64,000 nucleotides of DNA from Rhodotorula mucilaginosa. Its lineage: Eukaryota > Basidiomycota > Microbotryomycetes > Sporidiobolales > Sporidiobolaceae. The position numbers and the translations under genes were made by a program. This document shows, one piece after another, positions 10,974 through 22,844 of the stretch. Where the stretch lies: NCBI GenBank assembly GCA_034406715.1, contig CP137880.1, positions 372,001 to 436,000 on the forward strand. The letters run 5' to 3'. Below the pieces are notes generated by a model. That model did no database searches. It worked only from the letters and a program-made list of their open reading frames with translations, and was not told the DNA's origin. The stretch's first letter is position 1, and the number at the start of each line of letters is the position of its first letter.

Positions 10974-13552
10974 ATGGCCCCGTCCGGCTTGCCGCAGTAC
11001 GCGGCACTCCCCTCTACATCAACTGCTGCCTTGCCAAAAATCAGCTCTACGCCGACCGACGAACCAACGTCCGAAGACCTCGAACTCGACGTCCAGGTCT
11101 ACGGACCGGAAGTTTTCGCTGCAGAGACCGATCACGATGGGACGGACGGGCGGAAAGGGCTGCTGAGCGGGAGGGAGAAGGGCGCGGAGGACGACGAGGA
11201 TCCGGAGGGGTCCCTCGTGCACGCCTCGTTGGAGCAGAAGAAGCGCCGGAGGTCATGCGTGAGTACCTCTGTGCAACGGGATTGATAATTGACCGCGCTG
11301 ACTCCGCCCGACTTGATGCACAGCGTCAGCGACTCTCCCTCCGGATGCTCTTCTTTTCAGCTCTCTTCGTCGCCGTCCTCCTCTTCCTCGCCGCGCTCTT
11401 CCATCCTTCCTCTCCTTATTCCAACTACGGCTCGTCATTACTCTCAGCCTCAACCGATATCTATTACAGCGGCGCTGACCTCGCCGCGGGCGTCTACGAT
11501 CCGGATCACGCCGCCGTCGCACCGAATCCGCTCCCGACCGACGCCGTCTTTGCCGACATCCCGTTCGCCAAAGTCGGAGAGAGCAAGGACAAATCGGGAA
11601 AGGTCCCGAACTGGGCTGGTGGGGATTGGGGCGACGCGGAGGCGGAGAAGGACCTGGTTGGTGGGGAGGGGAAGAGGTGGAACGGCACGCATTGGTTCGA
11701 CCCGACGGTGATCCTCATCTCGCTGGACGGAGTGAGGTATGTCTGCGCTTTTGCCCACCAAAAGTATTGCGCAATCTCAGCGCGAATGTGCAGCTTGTGC
11801 TTTACGAAGTTTGGGTCAGATCGCGCTGACAACTGCGGATTCCTTCTCTTCCAGGACGGACTATCTCGAGGAAGGCTTGACGCCGCACCTGCTCGACATC
11901 TCCAGGAGAGGCATCGTCAGTGCCTCCGATGGTTTCGAACGCGCAGCAGAGCCTCGTGACGCTGACAATCATCCATTTCGACAGCGAGCGGAATACATGC
12001 GCCCTGCCTTCCCGACCCTCACTTTCCCGAATCACTGGACCCTCCTCACCGGCCTCTACCCCTCCGCGCACGGAATCGTTGCCAACGACTTTTACGATCC
12101 AGCCGTCGACAAAGAGTTTGTCTACACCGAACCGAGCAAGAGTTGGGACAGCGACTGGTGGAGTGGCGAGCCGGTACGTGCTGCGATCAGCTCGAAGCGT
12201 GAACTAGCCCATCAGACTCAAGACGCTTGTTTTTCCGCCTGTGCTGCAGCTGTGGGCGACGGCGGGCAGGAACGCGCTCCGTTCGGCGGTCCTGATGTGG
12301 CCTGGACCGCCGATGCTCAAAGACGGCTCGTCGCCGACGTTGTGGTACCCTTTCGTGAACCACTCTAACTACCACAAGAAGGTTGACAAGGTGGAAAAGT
12401 GGCTCGGTGAGGCTCGCGTAAACCCTCAAAACGGCGCTCTCGCGAAAATCTACCGGGCGCTGACAGCTCGTATGCATGGCCCACCGCTTGGCAGACATGC
12501 CGTACTCGAAGCGCCCGCATTTGATGGCAGTGTATGCCCCCGAAGTGGACCAAGCAGGACATCGCTCGGGCCCGCACTCTCACCCCGTCGACCAGACCCT
12601 CCTCGAGATGGACTCGTTCGTCAAGGGCATCTTTGACTCGATCGACGAGCGCAACTTGACCGATATTGTCGACGTCATTGTCGTGAGCGATCATGGGATG
12701 GCGGGTGAGTGCGACTGTGCACGGTTTCTGTGCCTGTTGGTTGAAGAGGGCAAGAGTGGCTGATGGGGCGAGGGGGAGCTTGTTTATAGAGACGAGCGAC
12801 GATCGTCTCATCTTCTTAGACGATATTCTGGGCGAAGATGGCTACAAGGCCATCACCCACAACGAAGGTGAGCCTGACGCCGCGTCCTCTCACTCGCTTC
12901 CTCGAGGTGGAGCTGATCCGCCGCCAATTTCAGGATGGCCCTCTGCCGGTCTGCGCTTCGCCGGCGGTGCCGACGAAACCGAGATGCTCGACCGGCTACA
13001 GACTGCCGCTTCGAAGCCCGATAGTGGGTTCAGCTGCTACACGAGCGAGACGATGCCCGAGCGGTGGCACTTCACGGGACACGAGCGGATCGCGCCGATC
13101 TATTGCGTGCCGGAAGTGGGATGGGCGATCACGGACCGGCAAGAGTTTGAAGTGACGATGGGCGGGCAGTATAAGATCAAGGGGTGAGCCTCTCTCTGTT
13201 TCTTCGTTGAGGAGAGAGAGAACCCGCCAAGTTGACCGGCTCGTTGGTCACCCTCAGCAACCACGGCTACGACAATTCCGACCCGTCGATGCACGCCATC
13301 TTTGTCGCTCACGGTCCCTTCGCCAACGCCGTCAAAGCCCAGTCCAGGAGCGCCTCCCTCCGTTCTCGACAAGCCGCTGGCAGCATCGCTTCGGATGGTC
13401 ACACGCACGTGATTCCCGGGTTCGACAACGTCGAGGTGTACGACCTCGTCGCGGGCTTGTTGCGCATCCCGGTCGAGAAGCGCGCCCAGAACAACGGCAC
13501 GAGCGGGTTCTGGGACCAGTATATCGACTTTGCTGCGCTCGCCCGCGACTAG
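10974..13552 (+). CDS. Nucleotide pyrophosphatase/phosphodiesterase (ENPP/NPP family), type II membrane protein
   Basis: The start is [14 protein letters not shown] at 10974; the stop is TAG at 13550-13552. About seven exons encode roughly 700 residues. The N-terminal 90 residues are cytosolic in type. A single transmembrane segment ([20 protein letters not shown]) sits early in exon 2, giving a type II anchor. Catalytic-domain signatures follow in order: [28 protein letters not shown] with the nucleophilic Thr in the TFPNH motif, [22 protein letters not shown] and SNHGYDN, which together supply the two-zinc site. The enzyme should cleave phosphodiester or pyrophosphate bonds of nucleotides outside the cell or in the vacuole/secretory lumen, as the yeast Npp1/Npp2 proteins do. 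N-glycosylation sequons such as NGT before HWFDPT fit a lumenal domain. Confidence 0.88.
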
Positions 13553-14096
13553 CGGGCCCTCTCTCTTCCACCCTGGTTATATGATGTTGTGTACTCTCTG
13601 TTTCTCGTGCGCATGCCATAGACACTCGTCCATTCTTTGTCCTTCTATTGATCTCCTGCGGGACGCGGGATTCGCAAAGCTTGAGAGGGATTCAGACTGC
13701 ACATGATGCATGATGCGCGTGAAGACGGCGCGGTCGTGCGAAGGTTTTCGAGATTTCCCGCGCGCTTGCGGGTTTGGCCCGCGGCGGGCCTCGACCACGC
13801 GGAGGGCCGACCTTTTTTGAGCTGCTTCCGCGTGAAACCCAACAAGCCAAAGAAACGTCCCGTCGGTCCACGAAGTCACCGGGTTCGACAGCGCAGGTAG
13901 AGAGCTGCTCTACGGTGCACTCTGACTTGGAAAGTCGCCTTAAACGCTGCAGAGGACATCCCAAGGCTGAACCGCGTGCTCGCCGTCACTCGAGCGCTTG
14001 TGATCGAACTCGTGGGCCTTTCTCTTCTTTTCGAACCGGGCCCGGAAGAAGTGTGGCGTTTGTGACCCTACGGAGCGGTGCAGGCGACTGACCGAC
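13553..14096. other. Spacer, no gene seen
   Basis: This 544-bp stretch holds the 3' flank of the phosphodiesterase gene and the promoter of the PSP1-domain gene. It contains GC-rich palindromic runs near 13770-13800 (CCGCGGCGGG) but no readable gene. Confidence 0.4.
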
Positions 14097-17000
14097 ATGA
14101 GCAAGGTGAGTCTCGCTTCCTATCGAGCCTCTCGCTCGACTCTCTAGAGGGCCGCAGCCAGCTCTCAGAGAAGACGGCTGCGCCAGTCCCGGGGCCCGCC
14201 CAAAAAAGTGGAGTTGAGCGGGGGTGCGGCGGTCGCTGGCTCGCCTCGCCCCTGCTCACCTGGACTGGCTGGCGGTGGTCCATAGTACCAGAGAACTGAC
14301 TGCTCACCGCGTGTGACCTCGGCAGGACTCGCTTGCCGTGGCTGCGTCGTCGATCTGGTCGCGGGTGCGTTCTAGTGGTCGTGGCGTCCCCCACTTGACT
14401 TTGCCATTGACAGCGCGTGACGCCTTGCACAGCTTCCGAACGAGGAGCAGTACATCCAGCAGTCTAGCAGGGGAGGCAGACTCTCGCCCTCTGCTCGCTC
14501 CAACGCCTCGACCGCGTCGTCTGCGTCGACCTCGAACCGCCTTCCAGCTAGCGTCGCCGCCGCCGCCTCATCCGGTCGACCGCCTCAGGCTCAGGCTACG
14601 GGCCACAGGACGAGTTCACCGCGCGGTCAACACCTCTATACGCAGCAGAACGGTCACACCCAGTATCTCCCAGGAGGAAGTGGTCACTTCACCTCGCGCG
14701 ACTTTGCTCCATCGCCCCGCTCGTCCGCTTCCACTTCCGGCGGTTCGTTCCCGCCGACCCCCGACTCGAGCACCTCGCCCCACGACCGTCACGCGGGTAC
14801 CAAAGTCTTGCCTTCAGGTCCTCCTCCTCCTCAGGGAGCGCACCACCTCGCACCGACGACGACAGGAGCGACCGCCAAGCGCTTCCCGTCGCCCCACTAC
14901 TCGTCATCCTTGGGCCTCTACCCAGAAGAACCGGCACTCGAAACGAGTCAACCTCAACACGTTGCCTCGCAGCCAGGTGAGCAACTGAGCATGAACAGGG
15001 GAGAGAGAATCTCGCATGGATGGCTGACCAACCGGCAACCCATCCGCCGACAGGCCCGACTCCCGCCCCTGCGACCGCCGTTTCCCCGGCTCCGTCTTCG
15101 CAGCCTCTCCTCGCAGAGGTCTTTTCGGGCAATCCGCGACCGCACTACCGCTCGACTCAGTCGACCTCGGCCCTCGCACCCTACCAGCAGTACCGCCCTC
15201 CTGCTCCTGGCGGCTCAGTCTCGGTCGATACCTCGCCGTACCCTCACTACCCTCCGCCTCTCGCGAGCCCGCCCGTGCATCCAGAAACGCCAGGAACCGC
15301 GCCTCCCGCCGCTCGCAGCTACTTTGCTGCGCCCCCTCCTCCCGGTGCCAACTCAGGTCGCGCGCGCAGCGCCTCGATCGCCGTTCTCGACCGTCCTTCG
15401 AGCCTCATGCCACCTTCCGCTTACGGCATCACTTCGTCGGAAGCCCATCACCACCCCGGGATGGACGCTTACTCGTACGGAGGCGGCATGAACGGCAGTT
15501 CGGGCGCCGACCAACATGGCTGGAAACCGTCCGGCGACGGTCAGGGCCACATCTCGGCTTCGCTCCCCACCGTGTCGGCCGTCGGGTCGCCTTCGCGTGG
15601 TAGCGCGCTCCCGCATCCGTCGAGCAGCTCGGTCGCGCGCGGCGGTGGCGGCGGCGGCGGCAGCGGAGGAGGTGGCGCGTACTCCCCCTTCGGGTGGAAC
15701 GAAGATTCGGCTCCGTTGCCGACGACCGCGCCCGGGAGTGGAGACCGCGAAGGCAGGTCGAGGTTCCGCGACTTGTGGGGCAACACGAGCGCGAGCGGGA
15801 ACGGCGCCGGCGGCGCGGGACTCTCGACGAGCGCGGGTTCGACCGGCGGGATCGGCATGAGTAACATGAGTCCGTTCTCGCGCGACGGGAGCAAAATCGA
15901 ACTCGACTCTTGGAGCGGGTTGTCCGGCTTGAAGAATGGAGGAGGAGGAGGAGGAGGAGGAGGAGGAGGAGGAGGACCGCACGGCAGGTTGTTGCGCGAA
16001 CATTCGCTCGGCGCAGTCGGGACCGGTCGCAAACGGAGCGATGCCGCCCTGTGGGGACGTCCGACGCCCTTGCGCGAAGTCGAAGACGAAGACGGCTCGG
16101 AAGAGGACGCGGCGGACGTGTTTCACGCGCCGACCAAGTCGGGCGCGACGAGTCGCAGGCACTCGTTCGCGGCGTTTGATCCGCCGAATCGGGGCGCGAC
16201 GACCCACCAGATCGGGTTCCACCTCCCGCCTTCGTCGACTCACGATGCTTCCTCCTCGCATGCTACGGGAGGAGGAGGGTTCGGACCGCTCATGGCGCCC
16301 GTCTCGTCGGGTGCTTGGAATACGCAACATGGGGGAAGTTCGGCCATCAACGACGACGACCTGGCGGCGGACTTGAACTCGCTGCACCTCAACCTCGAAG
16401 TCGCCGCCGCGTCGAACGAGCCTCCCCGCGCCGCCGCGAGGCACCTCCACGTCGGATCCATGCCGGCCAATTTCCCGCCCGCTCGTGCTTCCCGCGCGCT
16501 CGAGCACTCGCGCTCGCCTCCTCCACCTCGCGATGTCCCACTCGAATCGAATGCCGCGCCTGCGCCGGCACACGCTCAACCTCAGCCGCAGGGGTCCTCA
16601 CCGCGCGCGACGGCCGAGCCGTTCACGCCTTCGATCGGGTCGTCGGTCGGGTCGAGGTTCTTGCTTCAGGGGTTGCAGGCGCCGACTCCGCTGCCGCCGG
16701 CGACGACTCCGGTCGTGGCGACTGCTTCGCCTACCCTCGGCGGCGGACCTTCGTCGCACCACCAGCAGCAACAACAACAACACCAGCCGCAGCAGCCTTA
16801 CCAACCCCAGCCTGGGAACCGGTACGGCCCGTACGGACAATTCCCGCCTCCCGTTCCGCCGCCCATTACGACTCAGCACCAGTACTTTACGCCCGCGACG
16901 GCCGCTCCGAGCGCGCTCTCGCCTCGTGGTCCGCCTCCCCGCAACGGACCGGGAGCGTTCCCGGGCGGCTATGGCAACGTGCCGCCTCCGCACTTGCAGC

Positions 17001-18003
17001 AGCAGCACGGCGCAGTCCCTCCTCCTCCGGTACCGCCTCCGCCTCAACCGCCTCTGAGCTACTTCAACGCGCCTCCCCCTCCCCCTCCCGGCATGCCTCA
17101 GCTTCCTCAGGTCGCTGCGCCCTTGACGGCCCAAGCCCAAACCGACATGAACCTCGGTCGCGGTGTCCCTTTGCACGCGATCCCGCCCGGTGCTCCGCTC
17201 TGCATTGTCGGCTTCAAAGCGGGACGCAAGGACCTCTTCTTCTGCGAGGACCCCAACTTGCACCTCGAGGAAGGGGATCTCGTCATTGTCGAAGCGGATC
17301 GCGGTCGCGACGTCGGCAAGTTCCTCAAGAGCGTCACGGTCGATGAGGTCCACAAGTTCCAGCAACACCTCGTCGAACTTGCGCTCGGTCAGCTCGCGAG
17401 CGGAGGAGGAGGAGGTGGTGGTGGTGGTGGAGGAAACGCGATGGCAGGCGGTATGACTGGCCCGGCGGGTATGGGCATGGGTATGGGTATAGGGCACGAC
17501 CCGAGCGGAGGCGGACAGGGCGGCACGGCGCAGCTCGCGCGCATGACGAAAGAGTGCCAGCCGAAGCGCATCTTTGCGAAAGCCGGACCGGCCGATACCC
17601 ACGCGTTGCTGTCCAAGGCGCAAGACGAGGTTAAAGCGCTCGCGCTTGTTCGCAGCAAAGTTGCTCAGAAAGGTGCGCGGTGTTGATCTTCCTTGACTGG
17701 ATTCCTTTGTGATAATCGGAACCTGACCGTTCTCTTCTCCGGGTACAGGTCTGCCGATGGAGATCCTCGACGCTGAATGGCAGTGGGACCGTCGCAAGTT
17801 GACGTTCTACTACACCGCCGAGACGCGCGTCGACTTCCGCGAACTGGTCCGCGAGCTGTTCCGCATCTGGAAGACTCGCGTCTGGCTGTGCGTGCATGAC
17901 TCCCCCCCTTCCTTGGTCCCACTCGACGAATGGAAAGCTGATCTCTTTGTCATCCCGCAGCTGCTGCCTCGACCAGCAACAACCCTCGTTCGACATCCAG
18001 TAA
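14097..18003 (+). CDS. PSP1-domain protein
   Basis: Six exons, 14097-14105, 14326-14364, 14433-14976, 15054-17672, 17749-17887 and 17961-18003, encode 1130 residues in frame. The first exon is only ATG AGC AAG. Most of the protein is low-complexity Ser, Pro, Gly and Gln sequence, with a Gly run coded by a GGA repeat near 15938-15976 and a Gln/His run near 16760-16790. The conserved part is C-terminal: CIVGFKAGRKDLFFCED, GDLVIVEADRGRDVGK, then PKRIFAKAGPADT and LPMEILDAEWQWDRRKLTFY with VDFRELVRELFRIWKTRVW. This is the PSP1 C-terminal domain. The budding yeast namesake suppresses DNA polymerase alpha mutations and associates with RNA and stress granules. The exact role here is unknown. Confidence 0.88.
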
Positions 18004-18656
18004 AAACAAGAACACCTCCGATCGTCGACCTCCCTCTCTTTCTCTCTCCGACTTCACCATATACCTCTCACCCGTCCGAATGACCGTTTCCCGAGACGAA
18101 CTCAAGATCGAAAACAAACAACAGAGACGGGATGTACACTCGAGATATTCGTTTTTGGGGGGCCTTTTTTTGTGCGACCGCCGCAGTGCTATGCTTGTAA
18201 AACCCTCTTTCCCTTCCTCACTACCTTTCCTCTCCCGCGCATACTACACAGTCATACATCGACACCTCGCCTCTATAGTTGTGTCATCCTTACAGCTTTT
18301 GTTTTTGCTTTTCCCTCTGTCGCTTGCCGTGTTCTACATCGAGGCATGCCATGTATTCCCATCCTTTTCGCGCTTTTCCCCTGCTCTCTATCGCGATTCA
18401 AAAGCGAAAGGTATCCTAGAGAGTGCCGTCTCCACCAAGAAATCACGCTTGCCGTTCCTCTCCCTTCGAACTCTCGATCGGTCTCTTTGCGAAGCGCGTT
18501 CGTATGTACGAAGGTTACAGCGGAAGTGTAGGGGGGGGTATCCGGCTAAGAATGGGTCGTGAAGTAAGGGGAAAAGGAGAGAGCTGGGAAAAGTGTCTAT
18601 ATGAAGGAGGTCGTGATGCATGCGGAGGAAGGGGGGTCGCGGCGACGATGCTACCT
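18004..18656. other. Convergent 3' spacer, no gene seen
   Basis: This is 653 bp between the stops of the PSP1-domain and Chs7 genes. It is T/C-rich on the plus strand near 18000-18350, as 3' UTRs are, and carries a G7 run near 18530. Confidence 0.4.
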
Positions 18657-19949
18657 TCAGTACGGCGCGTATTTCTGGGGCGGGTAACCTGCTGCGACGT
18701 TGGCGGAAGAGCCGTACGCGCTGCTCGGGCTCGCGTCGTCGTCTTTGAGGAGGAGCGGATCCTTGACCTCCCAAACGTTGGCCTTGGACCCGACCGAGAA
18801 CTCGAGGTCCTCCTTGGTGATCGAGTCCCAGAACTTGTACACCATCATGACGGCGAGGAGCATGCAGAGCGAGTTGAAGAACGTCCCGTCGAGGTAGTGC
18901 GACACGGCGTCGCAGATCGTGTTGCTAAACGCAAACAACAAGACTTGGCCGATGACCCAGAACGCGGTCCCAAAGATGATGTCGCCGACGGGCCAGCGGT
19001 CGTCCAACGTGCGGAGGACGAGCAACAGTTGCGCGACGATGTAGATCACGACGCACGCGAGGTTGAAGATGAACTGGAGGACCCAGAGGCCGGTCGGTTT
19101 CGCGCTCGAGAGGCCGGCGGCGTTCTTGAAGGTGCCGATCGCGATCAGGCCGGCGATCAAGCCGACGACGGCCGAGGTGCCTTGCAGGATCTACCGCGAG
19201 GGTCGGGTGTCGCGTCAGTGAGGGCCACAGGGCGTTTTCGAGAGGAACGCGACTTGTGACGCACCCAGAGGGAGAGTCGAGTTCCGTCTTCGACGACTTG
19301 GAAGCCGACGAATCCGTTCACGAGGAGGCACCAGTAGATGGCGCAAGTCAGGCCGAAATGAATCGCCGCGAACCACTGCAGGAAAACGAAGTCAATTGAG
19401 GCGACGCAAGACCGCGAGAGACAAGGGAACGCACGGGGTAGACGGGCGAGCTGGTGGGGATGATGGCCGAGTCGAGAAAGATGGCGAGGATCTCTTCGCC
19501 AAAGTACATGTAGAAGAAGATCAGGATCTCTTTGCGGCCGACGGCCGTGTACTTTGATCGGATGTGCAGGATCATGATGATGACCATGAGCAGGGCGCAG
19601 ATGTGCAGGAACGAGGTCGCTGCAATTTTTGCACATTAGGCGTCAGCTCACGTGGATCTTATGTCCTTCCGTTCGAAGCAACGGGCCCGGCTCACCTGGC
19701 TGGAAGACGAGGGTTCGTCCGAACTGGACGTTGCGCGAGTAGCATTCCGGTTCGATGCCGTAGCTCGTGCTTCCGAGCAAGGGGCAGACGATGAGTGCTC
19801 CTCTTGAGCAGATCCAGTCGTACGACCTGTGGGTATGTGCGTCAGAGAGGGTTCAGGTCTGGTCTACGGGCAGGGTCCTCTCTTGGGACTGGGACGGGGG
19901 CAAGGGGCGCCGAGACTGACCCGAACGAGAGTGATGCGCTTGAGCTCAT
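18657..19949 (-). CDS. CHS7: Chs7 chitin synthase export chaperone
   Basis: The start [10 protein letters not shown] is at 19949, spliced over a GTCAGT...CACAG intron to [11 protein letters not shown]; the stop is at 18657. About five exons encode roughly 320 residues. The order of signatures is that of Chs7: [64 protein letters not shown] and [17 protein letters not shown] followed by [10 protein letters not shown]. Seven or so hydrophobic segments make it a polytopic ER membrane protein. The family escorts class-specific chitin synthases (Chs3 type) out of the ER and is needed for wall chitin and chitosan. The C-terminal tail ([12 protein letters not shown]) is short and low-complexity. Length and order are normal for the family. 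Confidence 0.92.
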
Positions 19950-20597
19950 GGTGGGCGGAGGTATAGCCGTTCACGCGAGGTCGCAGTGCTCTAGACTCGC
20001 GATGGCGGGCACGAGAGAAGGTTCGACACAAGCACAGTCGTCGTCGTCCTGCTTGTTTCCCGGTCAGCCTGTGGTTGCCTTTGCGATCGATTGCAAGGAA
20101 GGCGCACCTTGTACTCGGCTCAGCGCTGCTGCTGCTGAGGTGCTCGGATCGGCCGGTTCTTCGATCGGACGCGGACGCGAACACGATCAAGCACAAGCGT
20201 CGGGCAGGGAGACTGAGACGAGGCCAGAACGCGTCTAGGCACTGTTTCGGCGCTGTCGTCTATCCCTCGGACTGTCACACGTGCTGCTGTCGAGACGCGA
20301 GGCGCAACAAGCCGACTCGCGCGGCCGCGCCCGCGTCGCTGCTTTCCTTCTCGCCGTTCATCGCGTTTCACGCGGCTTGCTCGATGCCGCGAGGCATAAA
20401 CAAGGACTAGATTGTGCGAGACCGATTCGTTCAGGCCGGGCTGTGCTTCGGATTCACGGCCGCTGCTGGCCGAGTCGCAATGGCATCTCGATCCGGCCCC
20501 TTCTGCTCTTGCTCGAAGAAATCGTCAGCGTACGCTTCTCCACTCGATGTCAAAGGTCACGCATAGCTATTCTTGCTCCCTGAATGGCTTGTTCTTC
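19950..20597. other. Spacer upstream of the tandem repeat unit
   Basis: This 648-bp stretch lies between the Chs7 start and the first conserved repeat block. No domain or spliced gene was recognised on either strand. Confidence 0.35.
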
Positions 20598-21050
20598 GTC
20601 GTCCGAGTCGGTGCGTTTGATTCTCTTCCCCCTCCCCTCCCCCCCCCCCCCGCTCGCGATCGCTCGAGGATGAAAATAAAGTCTTTAAAGTCATCCTTGT
20701 TCTTCGAGGTCAGGGCTCTTTTTGCTTCCTCTCCCCCGACTGATGTCTGTGCGTCTCCTAGGAGGAACACGGCAACAAGTCGGGGGAGGGAGCGAAAAGA
20801 CGCGCCAGACCGCTGACGAAGACCAGACGGGCAACTACCCCACCAGTCGAGGGTCCCGCTCGTTGTACTCCTCTCGGGGTTGCCTCTGTGACCTCGAGAT
20901 GGAATATGCAGAGCGGGACCCTCCGGCTGCAGTGGCGACTGAAGAGCGATCGCGAGCCGGGGCCGAGTAGCTTTTTGACCGGGCGCGGACCTCTTTACCC
21001 TCGACAGATCGCCGAGCTTTTTGCGTCTCTTTCACGCTCGTCAGCCTCTG
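20598..21050 (+). repeat. Upstream conserved block, copy 1
   Basis: This block matches 22845-23266 in direct orientation. The core from CTCGCGATCGCTCGAGGATG at 20653 to GCTGCAGTGGC near 20936 looks about 80% identical by eye, with short indels. GACGCGCCAGACCGCTGACG (within 20805-20840) is shared exactly. A final shared patch lies at 21015-21041. A short frame starts at ATG 20670 and reads MKIKSLKSSLFF in both copies despite third-position changes. The block sits about 880 bp before the start codon of the gene at 21549. It could be promoter, an upstream exon, or the remains of an inserted element. Confidence 0.7.
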
Positions 21051-21410
21051 CTACAAAATGCACGAAGCCCTAAGCGCACTTCTCGCTGGTCGCAGCTTCG
21101 AGAACCACGATCTAACGAGATCTGCTCGCCTCTCGTTTTCCCAACTCTCCCTGGTCGCGGTCCGGCCTACCGCTGCTGCTTCCGGTCCCTTACCGTGCTG
21201 AAGAAGATCCAAATACCTATCGCCATCCAGCGTCGTCGATACTTGCTCTGCTCGTTCGTTCGTTCGTGCGCGAGAAGAGCGCCAGTCCCCGTTCGGTTCC
21301 TTCCTTTCTTTCTTGTCCGCTCATGCCGTCTCCGGCGGCCTTACGCGCTCACAACCGCGCAGATGCAGTGGAAGAGAGTGGGGACCACTGCGCACGTTTC
21401 CATCGTCATG

Positions 21411-21448
21411 AAGCGGAGCGTGCGCGGAGCGGGATGTCCGTGGATCAG
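21411..21448 (+). promoter_or_regulatory. Conserved 38-nt element before the first tandem gene
   Basis: The sequence begins AAGCGGAGCGTGCGC and ends GGATCAG. It matches 23658-23695 with three differences by eye, although the sequence around it has diverged. It lies about 100-140 nt before the start codon at 21549, at nearly the same distance as the second copy. It contains an ATG that opens a short upstream frame (MSVDQ), which could regulate translation. Function is inference from conservation alone. Confidence 0.5.
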
Positions 21449-21548
21449 ACAACGATGTCGATCCGTAAATGAATTCGTCTCCTTTCTGTTTCGACCTGAA
21501 CAGCTACTCTCTGCATCACACGAGCTTCCGAACCGGCAGACTGCCAGC

Positions 21549-22615
21549 ATGTCTGACAGCTTGTCTGTCAGCAAGTCTGACCGCATGCCTGACGGAGACA
21601 TCGATCGTCTAGACTCCCTCCTCGAGCGGATTGACGACCTCGAGCGAAATCGTAAGGATGCCTAGTTGGGCTACCGGTGACTGGGGTGGTAAACTGACGG
21701 CTTCTTTCTTTCCCTTCCCCTGCGGCAGCCCCTGTGCGCCCAGGTACGGTCGAAAACCGCCTCTTCCAAAATGCTGTTTCGAAGCGCTGAATACGGTCAC
21801 GGCATACAGCACGAGCAGTCCTGACAAAGTTTCTCGGGCGGAAGAACCCAGCCTCGTACCTCCGGCAGCTCAACGACTGGGAGGCACAGCTCGAGCAGGC
21901 GAGGACGGAGCTCGCGCAAGCTTTGATTGACAGCGCTGCAGTGACAATGAGACTCTTGCGTGGCGTCAGTACCCGCCTCCTTCCCTTATAGCATCTTTCT
22001 TCTTTTCCGACTGACATGTTCACACTCTTCTGTGTACGATGACCAGGAACTATATGTCTATGAGGCCCAGAAACGCAGGGATGACGCAGACAAGGAGGTC
22101 GCGCGGTATGCGCAAAGGCTAGCACGGGAGCATGATGATGAGGTGCAGCGGCGCATCGACACTACCAGGCAGCACTTCTGGTGTATGCAAGCGGACACGT
22201 ATGACAAGTGGATGCATCGAGACAATTGTGCGTATTCGCGCGATAGGGCTTGAAGCTAGCTCCTCCCGCCTGCGAAGTTTCCGCTCACCGCTGCTGCTCC
22301 CGCTGTGCAGTTCGGGTCGTGCCGCATGTGGCCCAGGACGGACTTCGCCGCTCTCCCTGGGAGCCAGTACTTCGGACTGCACGTAAGGGACATGATCATG
22401 CGGGTACTTCGTCGGTCTCGCGGATTTCGCCACCCGTCAGTCGCCCTCTGTGTTCGTGCTTCGTTCTCTTGCCCTCGTCGGGCGTTGAAACACCACTGAC
22501 TGAGCCTGCCCCGCAGCCACGGACCCTCTATTCCCGCAAGCTCGCCGAGCGAGCCACGAAAGGAAGCAAATTGTCCTCCCGGATCATGAACCGAATGCGG
22601 GTTCATAGCCTGTAG
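21549..22615 (+). CDS. Unrecognised coiled-coil protein, tandem gene 1
   Basis: The proposed exons are 21549-21651, 21729-21743, 21810-21964, 22047-22227 and 22311-22615, which close in frame at 252 residues. The second exon is a 15-nt microexon. The last exon may hold a further 81-nt intron (22436-22516, GTCAGT...CCGCAG); keeping or removing it leaves the frame intact. The N-terminus is built from Ser-Asp repeats (MSDSLSVSKSDRMPDGD) and a short charged helix (LLERIDDLER). The middle is strongly helical and charged (LNDWEAQLEQARTELAQAL, then RRDDADKEVARYAQRL), so a coiled coil is likely. The C-terminus is basic. No known domain, signal peptide or membrane segment was recognised. Its downstream neighbour is a paralogue with the same intron layout. 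Confidence 0.6.
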
Positions 22616-22844
22616 CACTCTATCTGCTCAATAGGCCGCACTGTTATTGAAATCATGGAAACAGCACGACATGTACGAGCTCACCTACTTGCCGGAACCG
22701 CAACCGCAGCTGCTGTTACTCCACTTCTCTCGCTCTCGGAACGCTCTTCGGTGCTCCTCGGAGGACTGTCCTGACCTGCAGGGACGACTCGTATAAGCTC
22801 CTCTTGTTCACTCGCCTGCCTATTCCATCCGCACTGCTGCCCAT

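Noticed and set aside
13870-13900. GGGTTCGACAGC resembling a tRNA B box
   Set aside because: No A box at the right distance and no cloverleaf could be drawn.
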